A stretch of 64,000 bases of DNA from IMG/VR virus record IMGVR_UViG_3300025011_000027, positions 27,967 to 91,966 of that record. One strand, written 5' to 3'. This DNA comes from a virus. A program made the position numbers and the translations under genes. Of the stretch, positions 1-7,743 are shown piece after piece (the stretch's first letter is position 1; each line of letters opens with the position of its first letter). Under the pieces are notes generated by a model. The model saw only the letters and a program-made list of their open reading frames with translations. It was not told where the DNA came from and made no database searches.

Positions 1-894
1 AGTAAGGGCATCGGCATTCCCCTTCACCGTTTCCGTCGTTCGCCCTACTCCAGCTAGGTTACTTAAGTCAGTATCGAAGGCATACTGGGAGTGTGGATCT
101 GCTGCTGCTACATGATCAGCATCTTTAGTATCAGCATATGTTTCAGCAATAACTATTGCTGCCACCGATGCGCCTGCCACATCTGCCCCAATATCTGACG
201 GACTTAAAGTATCAGCCCCTCCTGTGGCATGAGAAGATTTGTGCGCCGAAGGAGTATACGTTGCTGGCATTGCGTGTCTGTGATCTTCTCTTGCGGCATT
301 TGTACCCGTACCTACTGCTCCAGTCGTTCCTTCTGTTTCAGAGGTTGGTGTTGTACTTGATAAAGGTGTTACTGGCAGATTGGTGAGTAAGGAGCCATCA
401 CCTACTAATTTAGTTCCTGTTGTATTCGTCGAAGGCATAACAACTGTAATACTCGCGTCAGCTACATTGTCAGTCCATGAAGTCGTTACATTGTCAGCTA
501 TTTGTTGAAGGAAATAAAAAGTAGTTCCTCCAGCTTTAGTTCGATAAAGATTTCTAGCTGTAACTCCTTGAGGTCCGACAGGAATGTTAGTCAGATTAAC
601 CTGTTGAGTTGCTGGAGATACAGTCGCACTCGCCGTCCCGCCGCTTGTGTTTCCTTGATCAGTAACTCCGCCAGATGAATTAGCGTAACCGGTAATAAAC
701 GATACTGCATATTGATAGTTTCCATTCAAAACTCCCGTAATTGCATTAACCGCAACCGAAGGAGCAGTTGGTACAGTTAGAGCTTGAAAGAACACTATCT
801 GACCAACGTCATTTTTACCGGTTAACGCATCTATGATTTGGTCTAAGTCTGACGGACGTCCTGTTGTTCCACCTGATACTGTATAAAGACCCAT
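1..894 (-). CDS. Tail fibre / receptor-binding protein, 3' end outside the window
   Basis: The frame is open for 298 codons from an ATG at 894 to the window edge. An AAGGAGG ribosome binding site lies 7-8 bases upstream of the ATG. Residues about 50-150 form an Ig/Fn3-like beta domain (YQYAVSF, NLYRTKAGG, DN), followed by the segment GTGTNAAREDHRHAMP, a His-rich linker common in phage fibre proteins. The remainder is low-complexity Ala/Thr/Asp-rich sequence typical of fibre shafts. It follows the baseplate genes, the usual place for a host-recognition fibre. The receptor and any chaperone cannot be seen because the C-terminus lies outside the window. Confidence 0.85.
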   Translation of the reverse strand, partial: MGLYTVSGGTTGRPSDLDQIIDALTGKNDVGQIVFFQALTVPTAPSVAVNAITGVLNGNYQYAVSFITGYANSSGGVTDQGNTSGGTASATVSPATQQVNLTNIPVGPQGVTARNLYRTKAGGTTFYFLQQIADNVTTSWTDNVADASITVVMPSTNTTGTKLVGDGSLLTNLPVTPLSSTTPTSETEGTTGAVGTGTNAAREDHRHAMPATYTPSAHKSSHATGGADTLSPSDIGADVAGASVAAIVIAETYADTKDADHVAAADPHSQYAFDTDLSNLAGVGRTTETVKGNADALT

Positions 895-906
895 CTTTGC
901 ACCTCC

Positions 907-1383
907 TTACGCACTAAAAGTAATGCTCCATTGAATTGTGATATTTTCTGTAATAAGTGGAGTAAACGGAACGGGTAGCATCGTATGAAACCACGGATTT
1001 GCTGAAGTATCTCTAAACAGTACCTCAGTCACTAGAGTTGATACGATACCTGAGGGAATTTGGAATATAAAAGTAGTAGTTCCAGAAACAGGCGAATTTT
1101 GTTGATTGTAACTGAATGGGAACAATGTACCTGCTATTGGAGTAAATAAACCAGGGTCAGTTACACTAGGAGTTCCTGACCCTGATCCTAATTGTATCTG
1201 AGTTGGGGGAGAAACAGGTTGATAACCTAAATTATTCTTCCCGCCTATCCATTGAGCAAAAGCTGAATTTGCATAATTAAGTGCTAAATTATGAGAAGAG
1301 AATGCACGCTCTTTACCTGTAATGGAATCAGTAAGTGTCACAATAACATTATCCGTTATTTTAGTACCAGACCTTACTTTCAT
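907..1383 (-). CDS. Baseplate or tail-tip structural protein
   Basis: 158 aa, beta-rich with no recognised catalytic motif. The N-terminus (VTLTDSITGKE) resembles small phage tail-tip proteins that attach fibres. AGGAGG precedes the ATG by 8 bases. The gene sits between a tail protein I-like gene and the tail fibre gene with 10-15 bp spacing, so it is probably translated from the same late tail transcript. A fibre-baseplate adaptor role is inferred from position only. Confidence 0.6.
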   Translation of the reverse strand: MKVRSGTKITDNVIVTLTDSITGKERAFSSHNLALNYANSAFAQWIGGKNNLGYQPVSPPTQIQLGSGSGTPSVTDPGLFTPIAGTLFPFSYNQQNSPVSGTTTFIFQIPSGIVSTLVTEVLFRDTSANPWFHTMLPVPFTPLITENITIQWSITFSA

Positions 1384-1394
1384 TTATACACCTC

Positions 1395-2204
1395 CTACCA
1401 ATTAAATTCACCCCAAATAAAATCTCCCCAAGTCCAATACTTTGATTTTAATGTAACGTCTAAAGACTCAGTAACATGAACAGTATCAGACATAATTCCT
1501 TGCAGGGTAATTGTAACTCCTACTCCAGAAGCTTTTAAATTTTGAATCATTGATCTCAGTGTATCAAGTGTATAAATATAACCTTGCGGAGCTGAAGTAG
1601 GTAATGTAATAATTACTTTAAATGCTCCTGGGTCAGTGTCAAGTACGTCACTCGAATAACCCAAATCATAAAGAACCTTTTGAATTGCAATATTATTTAA
1701 TCTAGGAAATAAAGAGAAGTCGATTATCCTAGTGGAGTATAATTCATCTGGTTCATTCTGTTGACTTGTTACTCCATAAAATACTCCGATATTCTCAAGC
1801 CACTGATCAGTTGCAGTTGAAGGAGTTATTTGAAATTGTGACTGAGCTGTATTTTTGTCTATGTCGTTTAACTGTTGTGAAACGGTCATTGATATTTGCC
1901 ATAAAACTGAGGTAAAAGACTGAAGTAAAACTGGTGTATGATATGTCCCTTCCATCAGAGATAATGCAGACATCGTAGGATACTGAGTGACTGTACAATT
2001 AAATGTCGTGAGAGCGTTCAGAATCGCGGCTAAGCTGTCTAAAGTGTTACTTGCTAAGTCATATACTCCTATGCCGGATACGATCATCATGCCGCGTTTT
2101 ATGACGATTGTGGACTCCTCAGTACACGTAATATAAAGACTGTTCTCTACCTGAGGATCTTGATTAATTGCGGGAGGTAGATTTTTAAGATAACGTTCAA
2201 TCAT
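1395..2204 (-). CDS. Baseplate wedge protein (tail protein I / YmfQ-like)
   Basis: 269 aa. The N-terminus IERYLKNLPPAINQDP and the central DQWLENIGVFYGV segment resemble the tail protein I / YmfQ class, which follows the baseplate J gene in many contractile tails. The C-terminus is rich in aromatic residues (YWTWGDFIWGEFNW), an unusual ending that may be a docking tail. The gene begins 13 bp after the baseplate J-like gene, with AGGAGG upstream of the ATG. The order W, J, I, fibre matches P2/PBSX-type baseplates, which supports the call more than sequence identity does. Confidence 0.65.
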   Translation of the reverse strand: MIERYLKNLPPAINQDPQVENSLYITCTEESTIVIKRGMMIVSGIGVYDLASNTLDSLAAILNALTTFNCTVTQYPTMSALSLMEGTYHTPVLLQSFTSVLWQISMTVSQQLNDIDKNTAQSQFQITPSTATDQWLENIGVFYGVTSQQNEPDELYSTRIIDFSLFPRLNNIAIQKVLYDLGYSSDVLDTDPGAFKVIITLPTSAPQGYIYTLDTLRSMIQNLKASGVGVTITLQGIMSDTVHVTESLDVTLKSKYWTWGDFIWGEFNW

Positions 2205-2217
2205 ATCTGTCCTCCTA

Positions 2218-3327
2218 TCACAAAAGGGTTATTAGGGGACTCCCTGATAATTTAAGCAGTATGCCTGTACCTGGAATAACATCAGAAGCAGGCGTAGTTA
2301 TAACGTAATTTAGAACTCCTGTAATACTTCCTACTACCAGACCAATTGATTTCACCAGTAGAGTATCACCTATGTTTAAAGATTGAATCAAGTTTGCTAT
2401 TGCAGTACTAATTGCAGTACTCAACATTTCTAAAGTATATCCAGGAGAGGGAGTCACTGATAACGCTACTACTTGTGTTTGGTTTGTGGCTATATAAGCA
2501 GTTGAAGGTATTCCTGCGGCTTTGTATCCAATTACAAAAGACCCATCTGTATCTACATAACCATTTATTAACTTCTGACATTGCGTTAACAAATTGGATG
2601 AGGTATCGTAGGTTCCATTATCCACATAGATAGTATTAAATCCACTACCTTCAATTACGAGAGCTTTCATAACACGCTCTATAACGTACCCGTATTCATC
2701 GAGTAGTTTAGCTTGTTTTGCTCCGTATTGCAAGGAATTTATATCACCTCTATGGACCGATGCTAGAAAGTCAGTAAACCTCTCAGCTCTCTCACTTTCA
2801 GTTTCTAAGTCTGCTCCACTAATCACAGCTTTTGTATTTGTGACTAAAACATTAGTCAGTCCACTTATACTAGAGTTGAGTTGGGTTATTGTACCAAGTT
2901 GAGTATTTCCAATTTTACCTGGTTGAGTGCATACAATACCTAAGTTTGCTGAAGTAGCTCCAGAAGGCCATGTATAACTTCCTGTAGTTTTGTATTGTAT
3001 TGTAGTTCCTTTCTTTGACACAATAATCCCGGAAGGAATAGCAACATTGGAAGTCGGAGCAACTGGAACTGAAAGTTGAGCGAGTGTATAAGCTGACTTT
3101 GGCTGTAGGAGCTGAAAATCAAACATTGAATATCCTGCCTCACGCTGCGAAGTAACTACATTTTCAGCTTGGCTACTGTAAAATCTTTTAAGTTCCACGG
3201 CAAATGCTGTAAATAGTCCTCTTATCACCGAACCTCTATTAAGATCGTCCGCGGTCGGAGTCAGAGCTGTATAAGTATTAATCATATTTGCAAGGGTCTG
3301 GTTCTCATTAGGTGGAGAATAAGTCAT
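2218..3327 (-). CDS. Baseplate J-like protein
   Basis: 369 aa, the usual size for baseplate J (T4 gp6-like wedge) proteins. Typical segments are the N-terminal region ending in DLNRGSVIRGLF, the beta region VPVAPTSNVAIPSG, the GADLETESERAERF motif near residue 170, and a C-terminal half with GYTLEMLSTAISTAI. The start overlaps the stop of the upstream gp25/W-like gene (TAATG), implying translational coupling. AGGAGG precedes the start. These proteins form the wedge ring that triggers sheath contraction. Confidence 0.85.
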   Translation of the reverse strand: MTYSPPNENQTLANMINTYTALTPTADDLNRGSVIRGLFTAFAVELKRFYSSQAENVVTSQREAGYSMFDFQLLQPKSAYTLAQLSVPVAPTSNVAIPSGIIVSKKGTTIQYKTTGSYTWPSGATSANLGIVCTQPGKIGNTQLGTITQLNSSISGLTNVLVTNTKAVISGADLETESERAERFTDFLASVHRGDINSLQYGAKQAKLLDEYGYVIERVMKALVIEGSGFNTIYVDNGTYDTSSNLLTQCQKLINGYVDTDGSFVIGYKAAGIPSTAYIATNQTQVVALSVTPSPGYTLEMLSTAISTAIANLIQSLNIGDTLLVKSIGLVVGSITGVLNYVITTPASDVIPGTGILLKLSGSPLITLL

Positions 3328-4208
3328 TAAGATGTACCTCCTGTTGGTATATTAGCAGAAATGGACATATTTTTGTTAGAGTTAATCACCTTTAACTCCC
3401 CAGATAACTCTACAGCATCAAGCTTAGATATAAAATTAGGCATTATTATGTCAGCTACTCTAGGGTCAGATAAAGCGGATTGTCTTGCGAATGATAAGGC
3501 TAACGTCTGATAATAAGGCTGATTACTTTCTCCGATCACTTCAAATACTCTATTACCGTAAGTATTATCTCCAGGGAGTTGACCCATCGGAGTTCTCCAC
3601 CTCATTGTTACCGCTTGGACTACGTTCTCAATATCTGAGATCGTTTTAAGGTCTCCATTTACTCTTTCAAGAAAACCATCCTTGTCCAAATAAATATCTG
3701 TTCCATAAATGTTAGAGACAGCTAGATTAGCACTTACAATATTACCGATGGTTGCGGGAAGATAGATAGTATCACCAGTCTTCAAAACTTTAGTCGTAAC
3801 CGTTTGCTGATTAACAAATACTGAAGCTATAGCGGAACGTGTGTAAGATTTCTGTAAAGGTGTCTGAAGCTCTAACGTGATAGTACCATCCAAGTTAATC
3901 GTTGACTTCTTAATAATGACAGATTCATAATATCCAGTTGTGAAGTCTCTTAAAAATAGTGTGTCCAGAGGAATAACTTTTAAGCTTTGAATGTTCCCTA
4001 AAGTGACTGAAGAACTACTTATAGTTGAAATAATTTGAAGTTTACCTTTTTCAGACGAATATTGATCTATAGGATCATCACTGATAAACGGGTAACGCAA
4101 AGTGTTAAGGGATATAATAGCTCTCGAAACATTTATCTTCAGTTGTGACTGGGATATTGTTTCAATCGTGTCTCCTTGAGCCACGACATAAGTTAGGTAT
4201 TGACTCAT
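3327..4208 (-). CDS. Baseplate W/gp25-like protein with N-terminal LysM-like segment
   Basis: 293 aa. Residues 5-35 (TYVVAQGDTIETISQ) look like a LysM start. Residues about 175-275 carry the gp25/W signature: DGDLKTISDIENVVQA-like sequence, RWRTPMGQLPGD, YGNRVFEVIGE and SDPRVADI. It is longer than simple W proteins (about 110-150 aa), so an additional N-terminal domain has been joined to gp25. It overlaps the gene before it by 4 bp (ATGA type) and the J gene after it. In T4-like systems gp25 primes sheath polymerisation at the baseplate. Confidence 0.75.
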   Translation of the reverse strand: MSQYLTYVVAQGDTIETISQSQLKINVSRAIISLNTLRYPFISDDPIDQYSSEKGKLQIISTISSSSVTLGNIQSLKVIPLDTLFLRDFTTGYYESVIIKKSTINLDGTITLELQTPLQKSYTRSAIASVFVNQQTVTTKVLKTGDTIYLPATIGNIVSANLAVSNIYGTDIYLDKDGFLERVNGDLKTISDIENVVQAVTMRWRTPMGQLPGDNTYGNRVFEVIGESNQPYYQTLALSFARQSALSDPRVADIIMPNFISKLDAVELSGELKVINSNKNMSISANIPTGGTS

Positions 4209-4591
4209 GCCGACACCCCCAGTAATAAGTTTAAAAATGAGTCTCCGATATCAGAAAAAGGACTTAGTTGCATAATAGGATCCCAAGAAGAGAAAGTTAA
4301 TAGAATGTCTCTTGAAGATGCACTAATTGTGAGTAATTTGGTTCCATTCGTAGTGCTTGCGACTCTATAAAAGGCTACATGACCTTCCCAAAAAGCCTGC
4401 CAAAGATTGTTCAATAATAGTTTATCAGATACAGTAGGAGCATCAATAGTCAATAAGTCACACGTAGTCATACCCGCAGATAGTATCTTGACTATAATAT
4501 GGCAAGAGGTTGAATCATACAAATAAATACTTTCCAAAAGACTTGGAAGTAATCTAACTGACTCATAAATGAAAGGGTAGTTATAAAGCAT
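4205..4591 (-). CDS. Small baseplate-operon protein, function unknown
   Basis: 128 aa, not recognised. It is rich in Leu/Ser, with a hydrophobic N-terminal third and no Cys cluster or catalytic motif. It overlaps the gp25-like gene by 4 bp and follows the LysM protein by 11 bp, so it belongs to the tail operon. A small baseplate subunit or assembly factor is the likely role, from context alone. Confidence 0.6.
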   Translation of the reverse strand: MLYNYPFIYESVRLLPSLLESIYLYDSTSCHIIVKILSAGMTTCDLLTIDAPTVSDKLLLNNLWQAFWEGHVAFYRVASTTNGTKLLTISASSRDILLTFSSWDPIMQLSPFSDIGDSFLNLLLGVSA

Positions 4592-4602
4592 TATATTACC
4601 TC

Positions 4603-5310
4603 CTATCTATAAGGTACTAATATAATCTGACCAGGATATATAGTATATGGAGAAGAAATATTGTTGAACTGAGCTATTAGGGGATACTGAGAACCGTCAT
4701 GATAAAACATATCTGCTATTTTCCATAAAGTATTTCCTGATACCACTGTGTAAGGTATCGGATCTGGTTTAATTGTTTCTGCAACCGCTGCAACTGTTGA
4801 AGTACTTTTTGCTACAATTGACGATATTCCCAAAGCTACCTGTACTGGAATGTCAGGAGAGGGTGCTTTGGGATTACTCATGTCTTGAAGTAAAGTAATG
4901 GGAATCGAATACCGGATAATTAACGGTTCAGCTTTGTTACGAGACGTTTGAAAATCATCCATTGTTATTTTAAAACTATACCCATCAATATCGTCAATAA
5001 AAAGAAGTTCAACTTCCGGAGTGGTCACTATTCTCTTATAATATTCTTCGTAGATTCTCCACAATATCTGAGCGGTTTCTTGACCATTTAACCCTGTAAG
5101 TGCGCTCTTTCTCCATCCAGTACTGCCTTGAATAGTTAATGATCTTACTCCTATACCAAGTATATCTTTGTAAATTCCTCCCATTGTTTGAGTTGTAGTC
5201 TGACGAGCTGGAGAAGTTATCTGAATTTGATCAGGATTAATCGGCATTGTTAAGCTAATCCCTTCTCCGCCACCTGACAATCTGAATGAAACATGATCAT
5301 TATCTGACAT
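4603..5310 (-). CDS. LysM tail protein (XkdP/gp53-like)
   Basis: 235 aa. The N-terminal 150 residues form a tail-associated domain. The C-terminal 50 residues are a LysM module: YTVVSGNTLWKIA, then NNISSPYTIYPGQIILVP. This architecture matches XkdP-like proteins found next to the XkdQ-like hub in PBSX-type myoviruses, where LysM helps connect the tube to the baseplate and may contact peptidoglycan. The ATG has a TAAGGAGG site. The following spike-like and hub-like genes fit this assignment. Confidence 0.8.
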   Translation of the reverse strand: MSDNDHVSFRLSGGGEGISLTMPINPDQIQITSPARQTTTQTMGGIYKDILGIGVRSLTIQGSTGWRKSALTGLNGQETAQILWRIYEEYYKRIVTTPEVELLFIDDIDGYSFKITMDDFQTSRNKAEPLIIRYSIPITLLQDMSNPKAPSPDIPVQVALGISSIVAKSTSTVAAVAETIKPDPIPYTVVSGNTLWKIADMFYHDGSQYPLIAQFNNISSPYTIYPGQIILVPYR

Positions 5311-5324
5311 GAAAAACTGCCTCC

Positions 5325-6047
5325 TTACACGATAACACCTGGTCCGCTAGGAGTCGATACAGCATCACCAGATACTGCTACTCTCTTACCGTTAAGCGTT
5401 AATACACCTTCCTTAGCTTGAATAATAAGCCCTTGAGCTAGGTTAATCGTTAAAATACCATGCGTAGTTGTCGTTGCCGGTGACCAATTTTTACCTCTAC
5501 CTTTTATAGCTGTCATATCTTTGGAAGCTTCATTAGGACCGTAAATGATGTAAGAACCATCAGGATAATGAGTCTCATGGTGACCACCTTTAGTTATCAC
5601 GGTATATACACCCGATTCGTGGCTATTGACGGAAAGTCCTGATTCGTCTAAATGTAGCTGAGAATCGAGAGGAAAGTCAAATCCTATTACTCGCGGAGTT
5701 TGCCAATTACCATCTAAAAATCCAATAATAGCTATTATGTCCGATTCATGGGACAAACTCCCACTATCATCAGTACCTTCTGAAGTATCAACAGGAGCTA
5801 CATTTTTTATTGACGCTAAATACCTAAAACCTGCTACTGTACTTGCAGAATTTAATAGTACTCTAACATTTCTCAATACGTCACCACTAAATAACTTAAC
5901 ATCTACTGAGGTTCCGTCTCTAACTCCAATTACTTTCCCACTATACAAATTACTAGAATTCCTTGTAGAAGTGTGCTTAGTCTTTTGTACTGAAGACTGA
6001 CGTACTACAGTATTTAGTGGTAGATTAGAGTAAGGATTATGGAACAT
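5325..6047 (-). CDS. Baseplate spike / central puncture protein (gpV/XkdS-like)
   Basis: 240 aa. It contains an OB-fold-like segment (SGKVIGVRDGTSVDVKL), then a repetitive beta region with ESGVYTVITKGGHHETHYPDG and GILTINLAQGLIIQAKEG, resembling the beta-helical needle of gpV/VgrG-like spikes. It lies directly after the hub-like gene and before the LysM gene, where membrane-piercing spikes are found. The HxH pair in the needle region could bind metal, but a terminal HxH iron site is not clear. Confidence 0.7.
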   Translation of the reverse strand: MFHNPYSNLPLNTVVRQSSVQKTKHTSTRNSSNLYSGKVIGVRDGTSVDVKLFSGDVLRNVRVLLNSASTVAGFRYLASIKNVAPVDTSEGTDDSGSLSHESDIIAIIGFLDGNWQTPRVIGFDFPLDSQLHLDESGLSVNSHESGVYTVITKGGHHETHYPDGSYIIYGPNEASKDMTAIKGRGKNWSPATTTTHGILTINLAQGLIIQAKEGVLTLNGKRVAVSGDAVSTPSGPGVIV

Positions 6048-6065
6048 ATAATAACACCTTCCTGT

Positions 6066-7730
6066 CTATTTAAGTGGACTTTTAACAACTGGAGGAACAT
6101 ACCCCTTACCTAGTAAGTAGTCTATAAATGATTTATCATCGGACGCATCTGGAGAAGTATTAGCAGGACTAGGGCTAATCCAACCATCATTAGTTGGAGA
6201 GCTTAATTTATCTGATTGATCAGTGTTAGGATCGGTATAATCTATTGAGTCAGATTGGTGAGAATCTCCGTAGTTTGAACTATTATTTACTACAGGTAAA
6301 GATAAAGAACGACTTAAAGCCGAAGGGTCTAAAGATCCCGAAGAAGGATCGGTTGCGTAACGTCCTCTAGTTACACCAACTGTAGTTTCGTAATAAAAAG
6401 TACTATCATTACCTTTTGAATCAAGCTGAGACACACTGAAAATATTGTCTACTGACTCAATATAGCTTTCCTCGAGGGAGTCTTGATTAAACAAGTATCT
6501 ACCTATTGTGATAGATGGGTCACCTTTTAGTCTTAAAGTACCATTTAGCATATCAGGAGCCCACCCATATGCTTTGTACAGCCACATGTTCATTTTTACT
6601 GATAACTGCACTTGTAGAGAATCAACTCCGAAATTCAGTACGGGAATTGCAGGAGAAGATTTAGACATTATTTGCAGACCATATCTATAGATATAAGCCT
6701 TATTAAACTTTGGGTTAGAGGGGAAACTATCGTCACCTTCATTAGCCGTCTTTTCAGCATCAGTACCATTACCAAACATATCACCACCGGAAGTAATAGC
6801 TGCTTTATACTCTAAGTCACCTTGAGTAAATAGGGAGGGATAAGTAAAGAAGTAATCATAAGTTTCTGCATCAGACGAACCCATATCGTCTTCAATAATA
6901 TCTTCGTTGATAATTGTAACTGAAGGCCACCATTCAGTACCTAGAGCTGATTCAGCAAAAATGTATTTTCCGTTTTTATCCTTGAAAGGAGTGTTTCTAT
7001 GCATGATAATAGGGCCATCTTGAGCATCAAATACAAACCATTCACACCAAGGAAGGTTAGCATATTGGTCTATGACTGAAGCAATACTTCCTGACATCGA
7101 CTGAAGAGTGATCCAGCTTAATGCATAATCGTCTAAAACTTGCACTAAAGGTCTAAGTAGAGGAATATTTGGAGTTTCTGCTTGCATTGCTTTTATCCAT
7201 GGGGTAATTGTCGATTCGATGATTGAAGGAATTAATTTATTCAGAGGAGTTACTGCATCACTCATATTTGGAAGTATTCCTAAGTTAGTCTGCGCTTCAG
7301 TTCCTGTAATTTGAGGACCAGGATTAACATCAGAACTGGGAGTAAGTTGTCCTGGTATATTAGCAACATAATAGACTTCATATTTTTGTACTAATTTACC
7401 ATAGTCGTTTCCATTTATAGTAATTGTTCTTCGTATTTTACCAGAACGGTCAATGACCTTAGTCCTACGCTTATTAGTCACGAATCCGCGCATTATGAAC
7501 TTAGGGTCACCAGTACGAGACATCTTTATTTCAACGTAATCCATGTTAGATAAAATTCTATGCCACGACTTCTCCATGGTGAGAAGTAACGACCACTGAC
7601 CCATAGGTTCAGCTAAACTTTTATGAGTGTTAACTTGAAGGATATAAGGAGTTAAGTCATAAACAGTGGCCCCATGCCACGCTATAACTGATAGTTTAGG
7701 AGCATACGTTTTTACAGTAAACATGGTCAT
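6066..7730 (-). CDS. Tail hub protein (XkdQ / gpD-like)
   Basis: 554 aa. The N-terminal 150 residues (TPYILQVNTHKSLAEPMGQW, DYVEIKMSRTGDP, FVTNKRR) match the first barrel of XkdQ/gpD hub proteins. The C-terminal 90 residues are Ser/Asp/Pro-rich and probably disordered. It is longer than the roughly 320-350 aa XkdQ proteins, owing to a middle region with many aromatic residues. Two starts are possible (ATG ACC ATG), with AGGAGG 4 or 10 bases upstream. The hub joins tube and spike, and the gene lies between tape measure and spike as expected. Confidence 0.75.
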   Translation of the reverse strand: MTMFTVKTYAPKLSVIAWHGATVYDLTPYILQVNTHKSLAEPMGQWSLLLTMEKSWHRILSNMDYVEIKMSRTGDPKFIMRGFVTNKRRTKVIDRSGKIRRTITINGNDYGKLVQKYEVYYVANIPGQLTPSSDVNPGPQITGTEAQTNLGILPNMSDAVTPLNKLIPSIIESTITPWIKAMQAETPNIPLLRPLVQVLDDYALSWITLQSMSGSIASVIDQYANLPWCEWFVFDAQDGPIIMHRNTPFKDKNGKYIFAESALGTEWWPSVTIINEDIIEDDMGSSDAETYDYFFTYPSLFTQGDLEYKAAITSGGDMFGNGTDAEKTANEGDDSFPSNPKFNKAYIYRYGLQIMSKSSPAIPVLNFGVDSLQVQLSVKMNMWLYKAYGWAPDMLNGTLRLKGDPSITIGRYLFNQDSLEESYIESVDNIFSVSQLDSKGNDSTFYYETTVGVTRGRYATDPSSGSLDPSALSRSLSLPVVNNSSNYGDSHQSDSIDYTDPNTDQSDKLSSPTNDGWISPSPANTSPDASDDKSFIDYLLGKGYVPPVVKSPLK

Positions 7731-7743
7731 AGGACCTCCTTAA